This document shows, piece after piece, positions 25,589-34,349 of a stretch of DNA of 64,000 bases. Within the stretch, counting starts at the first letter, position 1, and every line of letters starts with the position of its first letter. The notes under the pieces are model-generated. The model was not told where the DNA came from. It was given only the letters and a program-made list of their open reading frames with translations, and did not search any database. This stretch comes from an uncultured Clostridia bacterium (lineage in GTDB: Bacteria > Bacillota > Clostridia > Christensenellales > UBA1242). The position numbers and the translations under genes are program-made. The DNA lies in NCBI GenBank assembly GCA_947625515.1, contig CANQOO010000001.1:242584-306583 (forward strand). Reading direction: 5' to 3'.

Positions 25589-28408
25589 ATGAAATTTGAT
25601 GATGAATTTGAAGATAATCCAAATGAACCCATCCCCGGGCAGATGTGTTATGACGAACTTCTCACGCCAATCGACCACGCGGAGGAGCAGCAGCCGGACA
25701 CAAGCATTGCCGCGGGGCAACTTGATATGTGGAACATGAAACAGACCCCGGAAAACGAAAAGACGAGTTATGAAGGCGAAAAAATAAGCAAGGAAAATGA
25801 GAAAATTAAGGAAAGCAAAAAAACAAGTTATAAAAATGAGGAAATAAGTAAGGCAACTGAGAAAAATAGCGGAAGCGAGAAAATTAGTAAGGAAAACGAT
25901 ATGAAAAAAGACGAAAATTTTGAGGAAATGAAGATGAATTTTGACGACGCAAAAGTGGACAAGGAAGAAAAACTTGAAGCGTCTGCCACAGAGCGTCACG
26001 AGGATAGTGGCAATTCTGTCGGCGGATATTATGGCGGCAATGGCGTGCTTTTTAAGCCGCTTGAAGAAGTTTTGCACGACTCCATGATTCCTTACACTGA
26101 ACATGTCGTTTTGGACAGAGCCCTTCCGCGTGTTGAGGACGGCTTGAAACCAGTTCAACGCCGAATCCTCTATTCCATGCTGGAACTTGGGCTGACTCCG
26201 GACAAGCCATATCGAAAATCGGCACGTATTGTCGGCGACTGCATGGGCAAATATCATCCTCACGGGGACAGTTCTGTGTATGACGCCATGGTGCGAATGT
26301 CGCAGGACTTTGTGCTTAGGGCTCCGCTTGTGGACGGACACGGAAACTTTGGCTCGGTGGACGGCGACAGTGCGGCAGCGATGAGATATACCGAAGCCCG
26401 CATGACTCCGCTTGCCATGGAACTTTTGCGTGACCTTGAAAAAGACACCGTTCGCTGGGGGCTGAACTTTGATGATACCCTGAAAGAGCCTGACGTGCTT
26501 CCGGGGCGATTTCCAAATCTTTTGGTGAATGGCACTTCGGGCATTGCCGTGGGCGTGGCAACAAACATTCCTCCGCATAATCTTGGCGAGGTGATTGACG
26601 GCGTGGTGGCATACATCGACAATCCAAACATCACCTTGGACAAAATGATGAAAATCATCAAGGGGCCGGACTTCCCGACAGGCGGCGAACTGATTTTTGG
26701 TGACGGCCTTCGCCAAGCATATGAGACGGGCAAAGGGAAAATCACCATCCGTGCCAAAGTGGCAGTGGAGCAGAATGGCGACAAGCAAAGCCTTGTCATC
26801 ACAGAACTTCCATATCAAGTCAACAAGGCACTATTGCTACAGAAAATTGCCGAACTTAAAGAGAAGAATAAAGAAAAACTTTCTTGCATCAGTGAAATTC
26901 GCGATGAATCGGACAGAAACGGCATGCGGGCGGTCATTCGCCTTAAAAAAGAGGCAAATCCGCAGCAAATTTTGGGCATGCTGTTCTCTTCCACCAATAT
27001 GCAGGTTTCATATGCCATCAACATGGTCGCCATCGCAGGCGGGAAGCCGAAACTTTTAAATCTTTTGGACATCATCTCTTATTACACCGCTTTCCAGCGT
27101 GATGTTGTGGTGAGAAGAACCAAATTTGACCTCAACGTTGCCAAAGAGCGTGCCCACATTGTGGAAGGGCTTTTGATTGCCATCAAAAATATTGATGCAG
27201 TCATCAAAATCATCAAAACATCGGCAAATGTTGCGGAAGCCAAGCAGCGTTTGAGAGAAAAATTTGGGCTTTCAGACAAGCAGGCTCAGGCAATTTTGGA
27301 CATGAGGCTGGCTCGGCTTGTGAACTTGGAAGTGACCAAACTTGAAGAAGAACTGAAAATGCTGAAAGAGCGTATTAAAGAACTTCAAGCCATCTTGGAC
27401 AGCAAAAAGTTGCAACTTGATGTGGTCAAGAAGGAAATCACCGAAATTAAGCAAAAATTTGCTTCGCCTCGACGCAGTCAGGAAATTCAAAATGAAGAAA
27501 TTGTGCTGACAAAAATTGAGGAAATGGAGGATACAAAAGACTATCTTCTTGCCCTTTCTGCTGGAAAGACATTGAAGAAAGTCAGCATGAAGAATTTCTC
27601 TAAATCCAATAAAGAACTAGGTGAAAACTCCACACTGTTTGACATCCACACGCAAATTTTGCCTGTGAAGGCGTCCGACACGGTGCTGATTTTCACAGAC
27701 CGCGGAAACTGCATCAAAGTTTTGGTGGACAAGCTGCCAGAATGCAAGTGGCGAGAGAAGGGCATTACGCTTAAAAATGTTGAAAAAACAATCGACCTCA
27801 TGGAAACACCTGTTGCCATCTTGAAAGTGGAAGGGGAGGGCGAAATTGCCTTCTTCACACAGGGCGGCATGGTGAAACGTTCGTCTGAAAAAGACATGGT
27901 TGTGGCGAAAAGTTTCTATCAAGCAATCAAACTTTTCGAGGGCGACAGGCTTTTGAATGTTGAACATGAAGTGAAAGGCAAAACCTTCATCATGCTCTCT
28001 AAAAACGGCAACTGCGTCAACTTTGAAAAAAGCGAAGTGCCAATCCAAGGGCGAGTTTCGGGCGGCGTGAAGGGCATCAACCTGGAAGAAAAGGACAGCG
28101 TGGTGTTTGCGGGACAAAATTTGAGCGACGAACTTGTTGTTGTCACAAACAACGGTTTTGCAAAACGTCTGCCGACGCTGCAAATTCCAATTTGTGCAAG
28201 ATATCGCAAGGGCGTGAGATATATCACGTTCAACGGCACCGGCAAGAGTGTGGCTTTTGCAGCCGCCGCACAAAAAATTGTGGTGGATATGGGGCTGAAA
28301 TTTGTCACGCTGGAAAGCAAGAAGTTTAATCTTTCCGACAGATTGAATGCCGGCACGGAAGAAATTAAGAAGAAGTTCTTGGGCATCTACGGATTCTGTG
28401 ACGAATGA
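25589..28408 (+). CDS. parC: Type IIA topoisomerase DNA-cleavage subunit (ParC/GyrA type) with long N-terminal extension
   Basis: DNA breakage-reunion subunit, 939 aa. The core starts at about residue 150 ([25 protein letters not shown]). The quinolone-resistance region is [21 protein letters not shown] and the catalytic Tyr is in AMRYTEARM. The C-terminal beta-pinwheel has no QRRGGKG-type GyrA box, favouring ParC. Residues 1-150 are an extra, highly charged, low-complexity extension (repeated KISKEN, KTSY, EKI) without a recognisable domain. GGGGTG precedes the ATG. Residues at the quinolone sites are Ser and Tyr-Asp as in sensitive enzymes. Confidence 0.88.
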   Translation: MKFDDEFEDNPNEPIPGQMCYDELLTPIDHAEEQQPDTSIAAGQLDMWNMKQTPENEKTSYEGEKISKENEKIKESKKTSYKNEEISKATEKNSGSEKISKENDMKKDENFEEMKMNFDDAKVDKEEKLEASATERHEDSGNSVGGYYGGNGVLFKPLEEVLHDSMIPYTEHVVLDRALPRVEDGLKPVQRRILYSMLELGLTPDKPYRKSARIVGDCMGKYHPHGDSSVYDAMVRMSQDFVLRAPLVDGHGNFGSVDGDSAAAMRYTEARMTPLAMELLRDLEKDTVRWGLNFDDTLKEPDVLPGRFPNLLVNGTSGIAVGVATNIPPHNLGEVIDGVVAYIDNPNITLDKMMKIIKGPDFPTGGELIFGDGLRQAYETGKGKITIRAKVAVEQNGDKQSLVITELPYQVNKALLLQKIAELKEKNKEKLSCISEIRDESDRNGMRAVIRLKKEANPQQILGMLFSSTNMQVSYAINMVAIAGGKPKLLNLLDIISYYTAFQRDVVVRRTKFDLNVAKERAHIVEGLLIAIKNIDAVIKIIKTSANVAEAKQRLREKFGLSDKQAQAILDMRLARLVNLEVTKLEEELKMLKERIKELQAILDSKKLQLDVVKKEITEIKQKFASPRRSQEIQNEEIVLTKIEEMEDTKDYLLALSAGKTLKKVSMKNFSKSNKELGENSTLFDIHTQILPVKASDTVLIFTDRGNCIKVLVDKLPECKWREKGITLKNVEKTIDLMETPVAILKVEGEGEIAFFTQGGMVKRSSEKDMVVAKSFYQAIKLFEGDRLLNVEHEVKGKTFIMLSKNGNCVNFEKSEVPIQGRVSGGVKGINLEEKDSVVFAGQNLSDELVVVTNNGFAKRLPTLQIPICARYRKGVRYITFNGTGKSVAFAAAAQKIVVDMGLKFVTLESKKFNLSDRLNAGTEEIKKKFLGIYGFCDE

Positions 28409-28435
28409 AAAAAGGCGAATTATTTCGCCTTTTTT
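28408..28435 (+). terminator. Terminator after parC
   Basis: AAAAAAGGCGA/TCGCCTTTTTT stem-loop overlapping the stop codon, flanked by A- and T-runs. Confidence 0.88.
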
Positions 28436-28457
28436 ATATGTAAAATATTTGCAATGT

Positions 28458-28527
28458 GAATTGTTTTTATTTCTCCAATTTTTTTAATTTGAGAATTGTT
28501 TTATTTCTCCAATTCTCTTTTAATTCT
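28458..28527. repeat. Two-copy tandem repeat, about 35 bases
   Basis: Two adjacent copies of a unit starting GAATTGTTTTTATTTCTCCA, in the 166-base gap between parC and the convergent dehydrogenase. No other feature seen. Confidence 0.6.
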
Positions 28528-28574
28528 TTGATTTATCATTTTACATTTATTGCTTTTCACTTTTAACCTCGACA

Positions 28575-29360
28575 CTATTTTTCAGTCTTATAGAAAATTT
28601 TGGTCAAAATTTTTATCATGGCACTTTGCGGCAGAATTTTTCGTGCAAAGTTGAAGAAATGATATTGATTTCCAATGATGTATCGCGGTTTTAGGTGCTT
28701 TTTCTCACAAATTGCAAGCAGTTTTTTGACGGCATATTCGGGGCTCATGCGTCTTTTTTCCGTCTTCTCTGTTGGGCGGGTGGATAGGTCAATCGACTTG
28801 CCATAACGCTCGTTTGTGTCATACACCTTCACGCGATTTTCACTGAAATTGGTGCGAACATCGCCAGGGCAAACTGACGTCACCTGAATGTCGGTGCGGG
28901 AAAGTTCCATCCGCAAACTTTCAGCAAAACTATCCACGGCGGCCTTGCTGGCACAATAATATGTCTTGAATGGCAGCGGGAAAAGTGCCGTTGCGGAGGA
29001 GATGATGATGATTTTCCCTCTTGGTTTAAGCATTGTCAGGGCGTATTTGCACGCAAAGGCGGTGCCAAAAAAGTTGACGTCGCACTGTTTTTTGCAGGCT
29101 TTTTCGTCCAAAAGTTCCACCGCACCGCTGATGCCATAGCCGGCACACGTCACAAGCATGTCAATCTGACCATATTTTTCGTGAATTTCGGCGAAAATTT
29201 CTTTCAATCGCTTAAAGTCCGAAACATCGCACTGAAAGTCGCGGCCGTCCAGCGAGATGTCAATCACAATGTCGCCCTTAGCCTCAAACTTTTCTCTCAA
29301 ACCCTTGCCAAGCCCGCTGCTGGCTCCGGTGATGACGATTGTTCTTCTTTCCGTTCTCAT
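28575..29360 (-). CDS. Short-chain dehydrogenase/reductase (SDR)
   Basis: NAD(P)-dependent oxidoreductase, 261 aa, classical SDR. The nucleotide motif is TGASSGLGKG, followed by the CAGYG structural motif. The active site has Ser in IIISSAT and YYCASK (Tyr-x3-Lys). GGGAGG lies upstream of the ATG chosen at 29360; an upstream in-frame ATG has no such site. The C-terminal ~60 residues form a hydrophobic/basic extension. It is a paralogue of the gene at 51836-52651, which has the same layout. Substrate unknown. Confidence 0.85.
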   Translation of the reverse strand: MRTERRTIVITGASSGLGKGLREKFEAKGDIVIDISLDGRDFQCDVSDFKRLKEIFAEIHEKYGQIDMLVTCAGYGISGAVELLDEKACKKQCDVNFFGTAFACKYALTMLKPRGKIIIISSATALFPLPFKTYYCASKAAVDSFAESLRMELSRTDIQVTSVCPGDVRTNFSENRVKVYDTNERYGKSIDLSTRPTEKTEKRRMSPEYAVKKLLAICEKKHLKPRYIIGNQYHFFNFARKILPQSAMIKILTKIFYKTEK

Positions 29361-29477
29361 TTTTTCCTCCCTCAAAATTTTTGCCACTCTGCAAGATGCA
29401 TTCATGCGTCCAGGCGACAAAATTTGCTTGACCAATGACAAAATTTGCGAATCTTTGCGACAAATTTAATTCATTAT

Positions 29478-29545
29478 ATGTGATAAATTAGATTAATTCA
29501 TTCAATAAGTTAAATTTATTTTATTCGATAAATTAGATTTATTTT
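29478..29545. repeat. AT-rich direct repeats in a divergent intergenic region
   Basis: GATAAATTAGATT occurs twice about 47 bases apart, with related AATTCATTCAATAAG and TTTATTTTATTCG sequence. They lie between the SDR gene and the promoter of the SHOCT gene. They could be operator sites or simple sequence. Confidence 0.4.
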
Positions 29546-29609
29546 GCCAGAAATTTTGCGACGAAATCTGCTTTCATTTATGACAAAATTTTCTCGCTCG
29601 GCAAATTTG

Positions 29610-29639
29610 TTGACAAATATCTCCTTGAAATGATATCAT
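29610..29639 (+). promoter_or_regulatory. Promoter of the SHOCT membrane protein gene
   Basis: TTGACA, 18-base spacer, TATCAT within TGATATCAT. Confidence 0.7.
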
Positions 29640-29710
29640 ATCCATGTTGTGAAAGGCAAATTTTTTGCCATATTAAGCAACTTTTCACAAAAAAAGGACA
29701 CAATAAAAAT

Positions 29711-30247
29711 ATGTATATGAATAAAACCAAACGCAACCTCATATTGGCTAGTGCAATCATCAACTTGATTGGTGTTGTGGCAAGTTTCGTGATGGCACTG
29801 CTCATTCACTTCAACGTGGAAGCCGTCATGGATTACATCGACTATGTCGCCATGATAAACTATTCCGTGTTCAACCTTGTTTACAGCATCATCGCTTTTG
29901 TCATTGGTCTTGTGGGCAGCGTCCTTCTCATCTGGTCGGTGCGAAAGAAGGGGAAATTCTTCCGAAGCTCTCAGGGCTATTACATCGCCGGGCTGATTAT
30001 TGTTGTCATCAGCGGCGGGTGGCTGGCATGGCTGCTGCTGTTTATCTCTATGTTTGTCCCAGACGTGATTGTGATGAACACAAGAAGTGAACTTAGGCGT
30101 GAAGACCGCGAGGAGCAAAAGCAGACCATCAAGGATGACGCCGCATATGAGGAAAAGAAAAGACGCATTGAGGACCTGAAACGCATGCGAGATAATGGCA
30201 TCATCAGCGAAGAAGAGTATAAGCAAAAACTCTTTGAACTTTTGTAA
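29711..30247 (+). CDS. Membrane protein with C-terminal SHOCT domain
   Basis: 178 aa. Three hydrophobic segments (residues ~8-35, ~50-78 and ~92-120) are followed by a charged linker and a SHOCT-type helical hairpin at the very C-terminus (RIEDLKRMRDNGIISEEEYKQK), a short oligomerisation motif common on membrane proteins. The frame is open to 29630, but AAAGGAC lies upstream of ATG 29711 and the earlier ATG overlaps the promoter. Function unknown. A CACCA/TGGTG hairpin with T8 (30429-30456) lies 180 bases downstream. Confidence 0.75.
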   Translation: MYMNKTKRNLILASAIINLIGVVASFVMALLIHFNVEAVMDYIDYVAMINYSVFNLVYSIIAFVIGLVGSVLLIWSVRKKGKFFRSSQGYYIAGLIIVVISGGWLAWLLLFISMFVPDVIVMNTRSELRREDREEQKQTIKDDAAYEEKKRRIEDLKRMRDNGIISEEEYKQKLFELL

Positions 30248-30428
30248 AAATTCTTCATTTTGCTTTTATTTTGGAAATATGTTTAGATTTTTTGGATGTT
30301 TTGCGGCTAATTAAGTTTTTAAACTTGAAAAAGATTACATTGAAAAACAAACAGAAGAAAAATATTATAAAACGAATTTTTAGAATGAAAACGACACATT
30401 TCAAAAATTTAAAGCGAACACAATAACT

Positions 30429-30456
30429 AAAAAAGCACCAAATTGGTGTTTTTTTT
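30429..30456 (+). terminator. Intrinsic terminator in the gap before tRNA-Ser
   Basis: A6-AGCACCA-AAT-TGGTG followed by T8. The gap 30248-30542 has no supported gene, so this may end the SHOCT transcript or an unseen small RNA. Confidence 0.7.
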
Positions 30457-30542
30457 AAAAATTTTGCGGGAAAGGCGGGGTGAGTGTGTCTTCTTTTAAA
30501 TAATGTCCAAAAAAACTTATTTTCGAAAGTTGCTTCAAAGAC

Positions 30543-30571
30543 TTGCTTTTTGCGGGCAAGTGTGATATAAT
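30543..30571 (+). promoter_or_regulatory. Promoter of tRNA-Ser
   Basis: TTGCTT, 17-base spacer, TATAAT (extended TGATATAAT), about 38 bases before the tRNA. Confidence 0.8.
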
Positions 30572-30609
30572 GCAAAACAGCAACTGAAATTGCACAAAAA
30601 TTGAACCAT

Positions 30610-30699
30610 GCAGAGGTGTCCGAGTGGTTTAAGGTGCAGCCCTGGAAAGGCTGTGTGTGAGAAATTGCACCAAGAGTTCGAATCTCTTCCTCTGCGCCA
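30610..30699 (+). tRNA. tRNA-Ser (anticodon GGA), CCA encoded
   Basis: Class II tRNA. The acceptor GCAGAGG pairs with CCTCTGC, then discriminator G and CCA. The D-arm is TCCGAGTGGTTTAAGGTG. The anticodon stem CAGCC/GGCTG holds the loop CTGGAAA, anticodon GGA. A long variable arm and the AAGAG-TTCGAAT-CTCTT arm follow. Confidence 0.95.
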
Positions 30700-30705
30700 A
30701 TAGGA

Positions 30706-30746
30706 AATAATACGAACCTAAAAAAACGAGTTCGTATTATTTTTTA
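30706..30746 (+). terminator. Terminator of tRNA-Ser
   Basis: Perfect 12-bp stem AATAATACGAAC/GTTCGTATTATT followed by T-run. Bases 30747-30922 hold nothing that I can support. Confidence 0.88.
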
Positions 30747-30922
30747 TTCACAAGTTATTTTGGTGCAATTACATATTTTGAAATATAAGAAAAGGACCCG
30801 AATTTTTCAGGTCTATTTTTATTTAATGAGTTGACGCCTAAATACATTTGCCCTGTTTATTGTGGCATAATTTTCGATTAAGATTGTAATTATCAAATCT
30901 TAAAGCCAGCATCAAAGTAGGT

Positions 30923-31165
30923 TTAATTTATTGTGCTTTTCAGTTTTTTTACTGATGCAGACAAAGAAATAATTTCGTCGCAAAGATTTTTAAAACGCTG
31001 CTCGCTTGCCTTCATCTCTTTTGCAATAACTTTCCGTTGATTTTCATCAGCCTTTTCAAAAACCTTCAAAATTTCTTGTTTTTCCATTTCCAAAACTTCA
31101 AGCTCTTGGTTGATTCTTTCAAGCTTTTGCTTAAATTCTTTGATTTGTTCTTCCACACTTTTCAT
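30923..31165 (-). CDS. Small coiled-coil protein
   Basis: 80 aa, almost entirely predicted coiled coil (heptad-like EFKQKLERINQELEVLEMEKQ), with no recognised family. GAGGTG precedes the ATG and lies across the stop codon of the upstream 937-aa gene, so the two overlap by a few bases in signal and are probably co-translated. It could be a partner or scaffold for the large protein. It is shorter than known DGR accessory (Avd-type) four-helix proteins, so I do not call it that. Confidence 0.65.
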   Translation of the reverse strand: MKSVEEQIKEFKQKLERINQELEVLEMEKQEILKVFEKADENQRKVIAKEMKASEQRFKNLCDEIISLSASVKKLKSTIN

Positions 31166-31173
31166 GCTGCACC

Positions 31174-33987
31174 TCACTTCTCTTTTGTGCTATGCACAGA
31201 CCTTTCTATTGAATCCAAGTCTTTTTGAATATCTGCTCCCAATTCTCTGATTGTGTCGCTATAAAGTTTTGTTGTTTCGTCATAGGTTCTGATCAGATAT
31301 TGTGCTGATTTTGCATCTGAATAGCCAGAATAATTTCGATGTTGTGCTCTTGGATTATGTTCCGGCTCTCCAAATCTTGCTTCCAATTCGTTTCGCAAAT
31401 CATTATAGCCTTGTCCTGTGGTCACTCTTTCAACTTGAACGCCATTTCTGTTCATTGAAGACATGATTGCATCGGCAGACTCAATCACCGCATCCATAAG
31501 ATGTTTTGACGATAATCTTTCATCATGGCGATCGCCTTTGCGAAGCTCATCCAAAACTTTTGAAGGAATTTCGATGTTGTCATAACAAACAGTTTTTGTT
31601 TGTGGGTCATACCAAATATATGCTTGCCCCAAAATTCTCATTTCGCCTGTTGGATTTCCGTTTTCATCAAGTTCAGATTCTTCAAACACAAGAAAGCCCG
31701 CTTCTGGATTTTGATATCCATCATCAACACATTTTTCAGCTGCATCACCAATTCTTTGACAACAGTTTGTTATGTTACCAAGCACAAAGCCAAGTGGGTC
31801 ATCTTTTTCAAGAACTCTGAATGAAATTCCATTTTTGCCTTTTGCCTTATCAGCTCGTATAACATATTTGTCTTTAATTGTTTTTGCATAATCATAAACT
31901 TCTTGGATGTGTTCAAAATCGTCTTGGTCATAACAATATTGTCCAATAAGTTCTGCCAAAGATTCATTCCCTTCTTCCACATCTTCATATTCAACAATCG
32001 AGCAGTGTTCAGCAACAAATCGTGGAGACAACAATGCCCGTTCTTCATTTCCGTTTACAACTCTATATGGATAAATTTTTTGAATGCGGTCAAAAGCGTT
32101 GTGTGCCGCACACAAATAATCTTGACTATCCTTCAAATCGCCATCTTCGTCACGCAATCTAAAATTCATGAAATCAGGATTGTCTTTATAGTATCTCATA
32201 AAGAATTTTGCAAAATCAGGGTTATAAGGTCCTTTCAGTCTTAATCCCGAAAACCTTTGATGAATTTCTGCACCAATCTGACTTGCTGTTGGATTTTGCA
32301 TCTTTACAATAGCAACATTTTTTAAAATATAGTCAAAAGCCCTTTCACTTTCGCCTTGATTTGCAGAAAAGCCGCCAATGGCGTAATAGATTTTCATAAG
32401 GTCAACAAGCGAATTGTTTTTCTCTGTGCCTTCAAGCGTGTCAAAGCCAAGAGTTTTGACAAGTTTTCCCCAACGCTGATTGTTATTGTTCAAGAAATAT
32501 TTCTCCATTTCACTTGATGGGAAGGTTTGAAGCGTATATTCTGGGGGAATAAACTTGATTTTTCCGCTTGCTTTCCATTCCTTCACATTTATAAAATTTT
32601 CTCTATAATTTTTATTAAAAATTTTAGATACTTCTTCCTTGTCAAAATCTGTGCGGAAATGCGTTTTTTCAAGTTTTTCATCAACATATGGAGAAAGCAC
32701 AACCTGATCTTTTGAAATGTAAACATATTTGAAATTTGTGCCTTCAAAAGCAGCGTTGTCAAACTTAATTTTTTGTGGATTTACAAACACAATTTGGCTG
32801 TTTACACAACCATGGAAAGCGCATACGCCAACTTTTGATACATATTCTGGAACAACAACTTTTCTTATTCCAACACATCCAGCAAAAGCATAATCTGAAA
32901 TTTCTTTTTCTGTTTCTGGAATTGTATATTCTCTTGTTGGCTCTCTTGTCATATCAAATGCTTGATACAAAAAACCGCTTTTGGAAAAATCCCATTGAAG
33001 TCTTGCACGATATTCAGGATTTCCATCAAGTTCGGATGATTTTGCACTATTGAAAAACGCACGGGCAAGTGAATTTTGCCACATCGAACAATTTTGGTCA
33101 TTATAGTTTGGATAAAAAGGAATTCCAGATAATACACACTGCTGTGTTTCGGTGTGAATTACGCTATCAGCACCAAATCTTTTTCCTTTTGGATTTATAC
33201 TTCTTGGAAGTTTGTCCCAATTTTGAATTTCAAGGGAAACAGGTGCAACCTTGTGCCAAACAACAGAACCTGTTTTTGCAACTGTTGTGCCATCTGCATA
33301 ATGATTGCCAGCATCATGCCATACAATAACACGGACATATTTTTGCCCATTATATTCAAATTCTGGATTTTGTTTTGAAAGAAAATCTTCACCATATTCA
33401 CGCTGTCCATTTGTTGTAAACAATCTGCCCGTGCAAGAGAGCCCTTGACGCAGATTCCCACCATTGAAAGCGTTTTCAAGCATTTGTTGTGTTTCGCTGC
33501 TGGCAACATCACCAACATACTCTCCAAGTTCAACAAAATGTTTCTTTTTTCCATTTTTATCTTTTTTAGTCGTCAAATCTACATGTCGCGACGCGCTTCG
33601 CGCGGAGATGAAAGATTTTAGATCAAGGTCCAAAGCGACCGACGAGCCGTTATTTTCGTCCTCGACACCGGTCCAATCGAGCGACCCGTTATCGTAAATA
33701 TACTGGACATAAAGACTACCGTTGGCGGACCGCAGCCAAAAAGCACCAGTGGTCTTTCCATCTTCTGCAAAACGACCACTACTCTGCCAAGCATAATTTG
33801 ATAAAGCAAAATCTGATAGTGATTTCTTTCTTTTTTCTTCTGGAACATCTTTTATTTCGTCAACAGAATGAAAATATGCAATGTCTGTCGTGTCAAACGA
33901 AGAATCACCTTTATCACCATTTCTTCTTGTGTTGTGAAGTCTTACAGGAACAAAAAGTTTCCTTAAATCCATATCTTTTTTTGCCAT
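31174..33987 (-). CDS. Large modular protein with DGR-type variable-like module, BspA-like repeats and a C-terminal CCQ-containing domain
   Basis: 937 aa, unknown function, no signal peptide. AGGAGAAG precedes the ATG. Residues ~60-124 contain AFWLRSANG...YVQY...DNGSLDW...VALDLDL, closely resembling target modules of diversity-generating retroelements (DUF6273-like/C-type lectin-like). Residues ~365-440 resemble BspA/LRR_5 repeats (ISDYAFAGCVGIRKVVVPEYV). Residues ~740-830 carry DPLGFVLGNITNCCQRIG...C and GFLVFEES...YDNIEIP, a motif set I associate with mobile-element proteins of GNAT-like fold (recalled, not searched). Overall AT-rich, except for the module at 33592-33738, which is clearly GC-rich. 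It sits with the small coiled-coil gene in an island between tRNA-Ser and fhs. Confidence 0.72.
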   Translation of the reverse strand: MAKKDMDLRKLFVPVRLHNTRRNGDKGDSSFDTTDIAYFHSVDEIKDVPEEKRKKSLSDFALSNYAWQSSGRFAEDGKTTGAFWLRSANGSLYVQYIYDNGSLDWTGVEDENNGSSVALDLDLKSFISARSASRHVDLTTKKDKNGKKKHFVELGEYVGDVASSETQQMLENAFNGGNLRQGLSCTGRLFTTNGQREYGEDFLSKQNPEFEYNGQKYVRVIVWHDAGNHYADGTTVAKTGSVVWHKVAPVSLEIQNWDKLPRSINPKGKRFGADSVIHTETQQCVLSGIPFYPNYNDQNCSMWQNSLARAFFNSAKSSELDGNPEYRARLQWDFSKSGFLYQAFDMTREPTREYTIPETEKEISDYAFAGCVGIRKVVVPEYVSKVGVCAFHGCVNSQIVFVNPQKIKFDNAAFEGTNFKYVYISKDQVVLSPYVDEKLEKTHFRTDFDKEEVSKIFNKNYRENFINVKEWKASGKIKFIPPEYTLQTFPSSEMEKYFLNNNNQRWGKLVKTLGFDTLEGTEKNNSLVDLMKIYYAIGGFSANQGESERAFDYILKNVAIVKMQNPTASQIGAEIHQRFSGLRLKGPYNPDFAKFFMRYYKDNPDFMNFRLRDEDGDLKDSQDYLCAAHNAFDRIQKIYPYRVVNGNEERALLSPRFVAEHCSIVEYEDVEEGNESLAELIGQYCYDQDDFEHIQEVYDYAKTIKDKYVIRADKAKGKNGISFRVLEKDDPLGFVLGNITNCCQRIGDAAEKCVDDGYQNPEAGFLVFEESELDENGNPTGEMRILGQAYIWYDPQTKTVCYDNIEIPSKVLDELRKGDRHDERLSSKHLMDAVIESADAIMSSMNRNGVQVERVTTGQGYNDLRNELEARFGEPEHNPRAQHRNYSGYSDAKSAQYLIRTYDETTKLYSDTIRELGADIQKDLDSIERSVHSTKEK
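33592..33604 (-). other. Short GC hairpin just downstream of the variable-like region
   Basis: CGCGC-GAA-GCGCG on the coding strand: a 5-bp stem with a three-base loop, inside the coding sequence. DGR variable regions are often followed by a short hairpin needed for efficient retrohoming, so the position is suggestive. Confidence 0.55.
33605..33738 (-). other. Candidate DGR variable region (VR)
   Basis: Codes for residues ~84-124 of the 937-aa protein. Coding-strand composition changes abruptly from AT-rich to GC-rich, with many codons ending in C or T, as expected if adenines of an AAY-rich template were replaced. The frame pattern WLRSAN-x4-VQY-x3-NG-x-L-x(7)-ENNG-x2-VALDLDL matches the WLRSAN..NVQYVN.NGN.N pattern of clostridial DGR targets known to me. 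No template repeat or reverse transcriptase is in the window. Confidence 0.5.
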
Positions 33988-34007
33988 TATTCTTCTCCTA
34001 TGATTAA

Positions 34008-34036
34008 ATTATAACACATTTTGCTAAAAAAGTAAA
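34008..34036 (-). promoter_or_regulatory. Promoter of the 937-aa gene
   Basis: On the minus strand: TTTACT, 17-base spacer, TATAAT, 20 bases before the ATG. Bases 34037-34349 otherwise hold only a weak TGATATCAT box (about 34257-34265), likely part of the fhs promoter. Confidence 0.65.
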
Positions 34037-34349
34037 TACCTAAATCAATATTATGGAGGAGATTGAAGCAAATTCTGATATAAGCAGGTTTTGGGGTGAT
34101 TTTAATTTAGGCTTTGGGCGGAATCTTTGGCAAAATATTCATTCATCATTGTTTTGAGAAAATGGACAAAATTGAGCAGAGTTTGGGAAAAATTTTGGAC
34201 AAAACTGAATTAAAGCTGTTTTGAGGGCAGATTTTTTTTGTTTTTTTCCGAAAATGTGATATCATACTTTGCACTGGAAGATTGTTTAACTTAAAGCAGT
34301 GACATGCAATTTGAAATTTGGGAAATTCAACTGCATGAGGAGGTGGAAC

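Noticed and set aside
25565..26818. 417-codon open frame antisense to parC
   Set aside because: It lies fully inside a well-identified topoisomerase gene and shows His/Phe-rich shadow composition.
30923..31165. The small coiled-coil gene as a DGR accessory (Avd) protein
   Set aside because: It is much shorter than Avd-type proteins and shows no matching sequence; it also lies at the wrong end of the target gene.
30610..34036. Integrative element with attachment sites at tRNA-Ser
   Set aside because: I found no integrase and no second copy of the tRNA 3' end downstream, so only an island of unusual composition is claimed.
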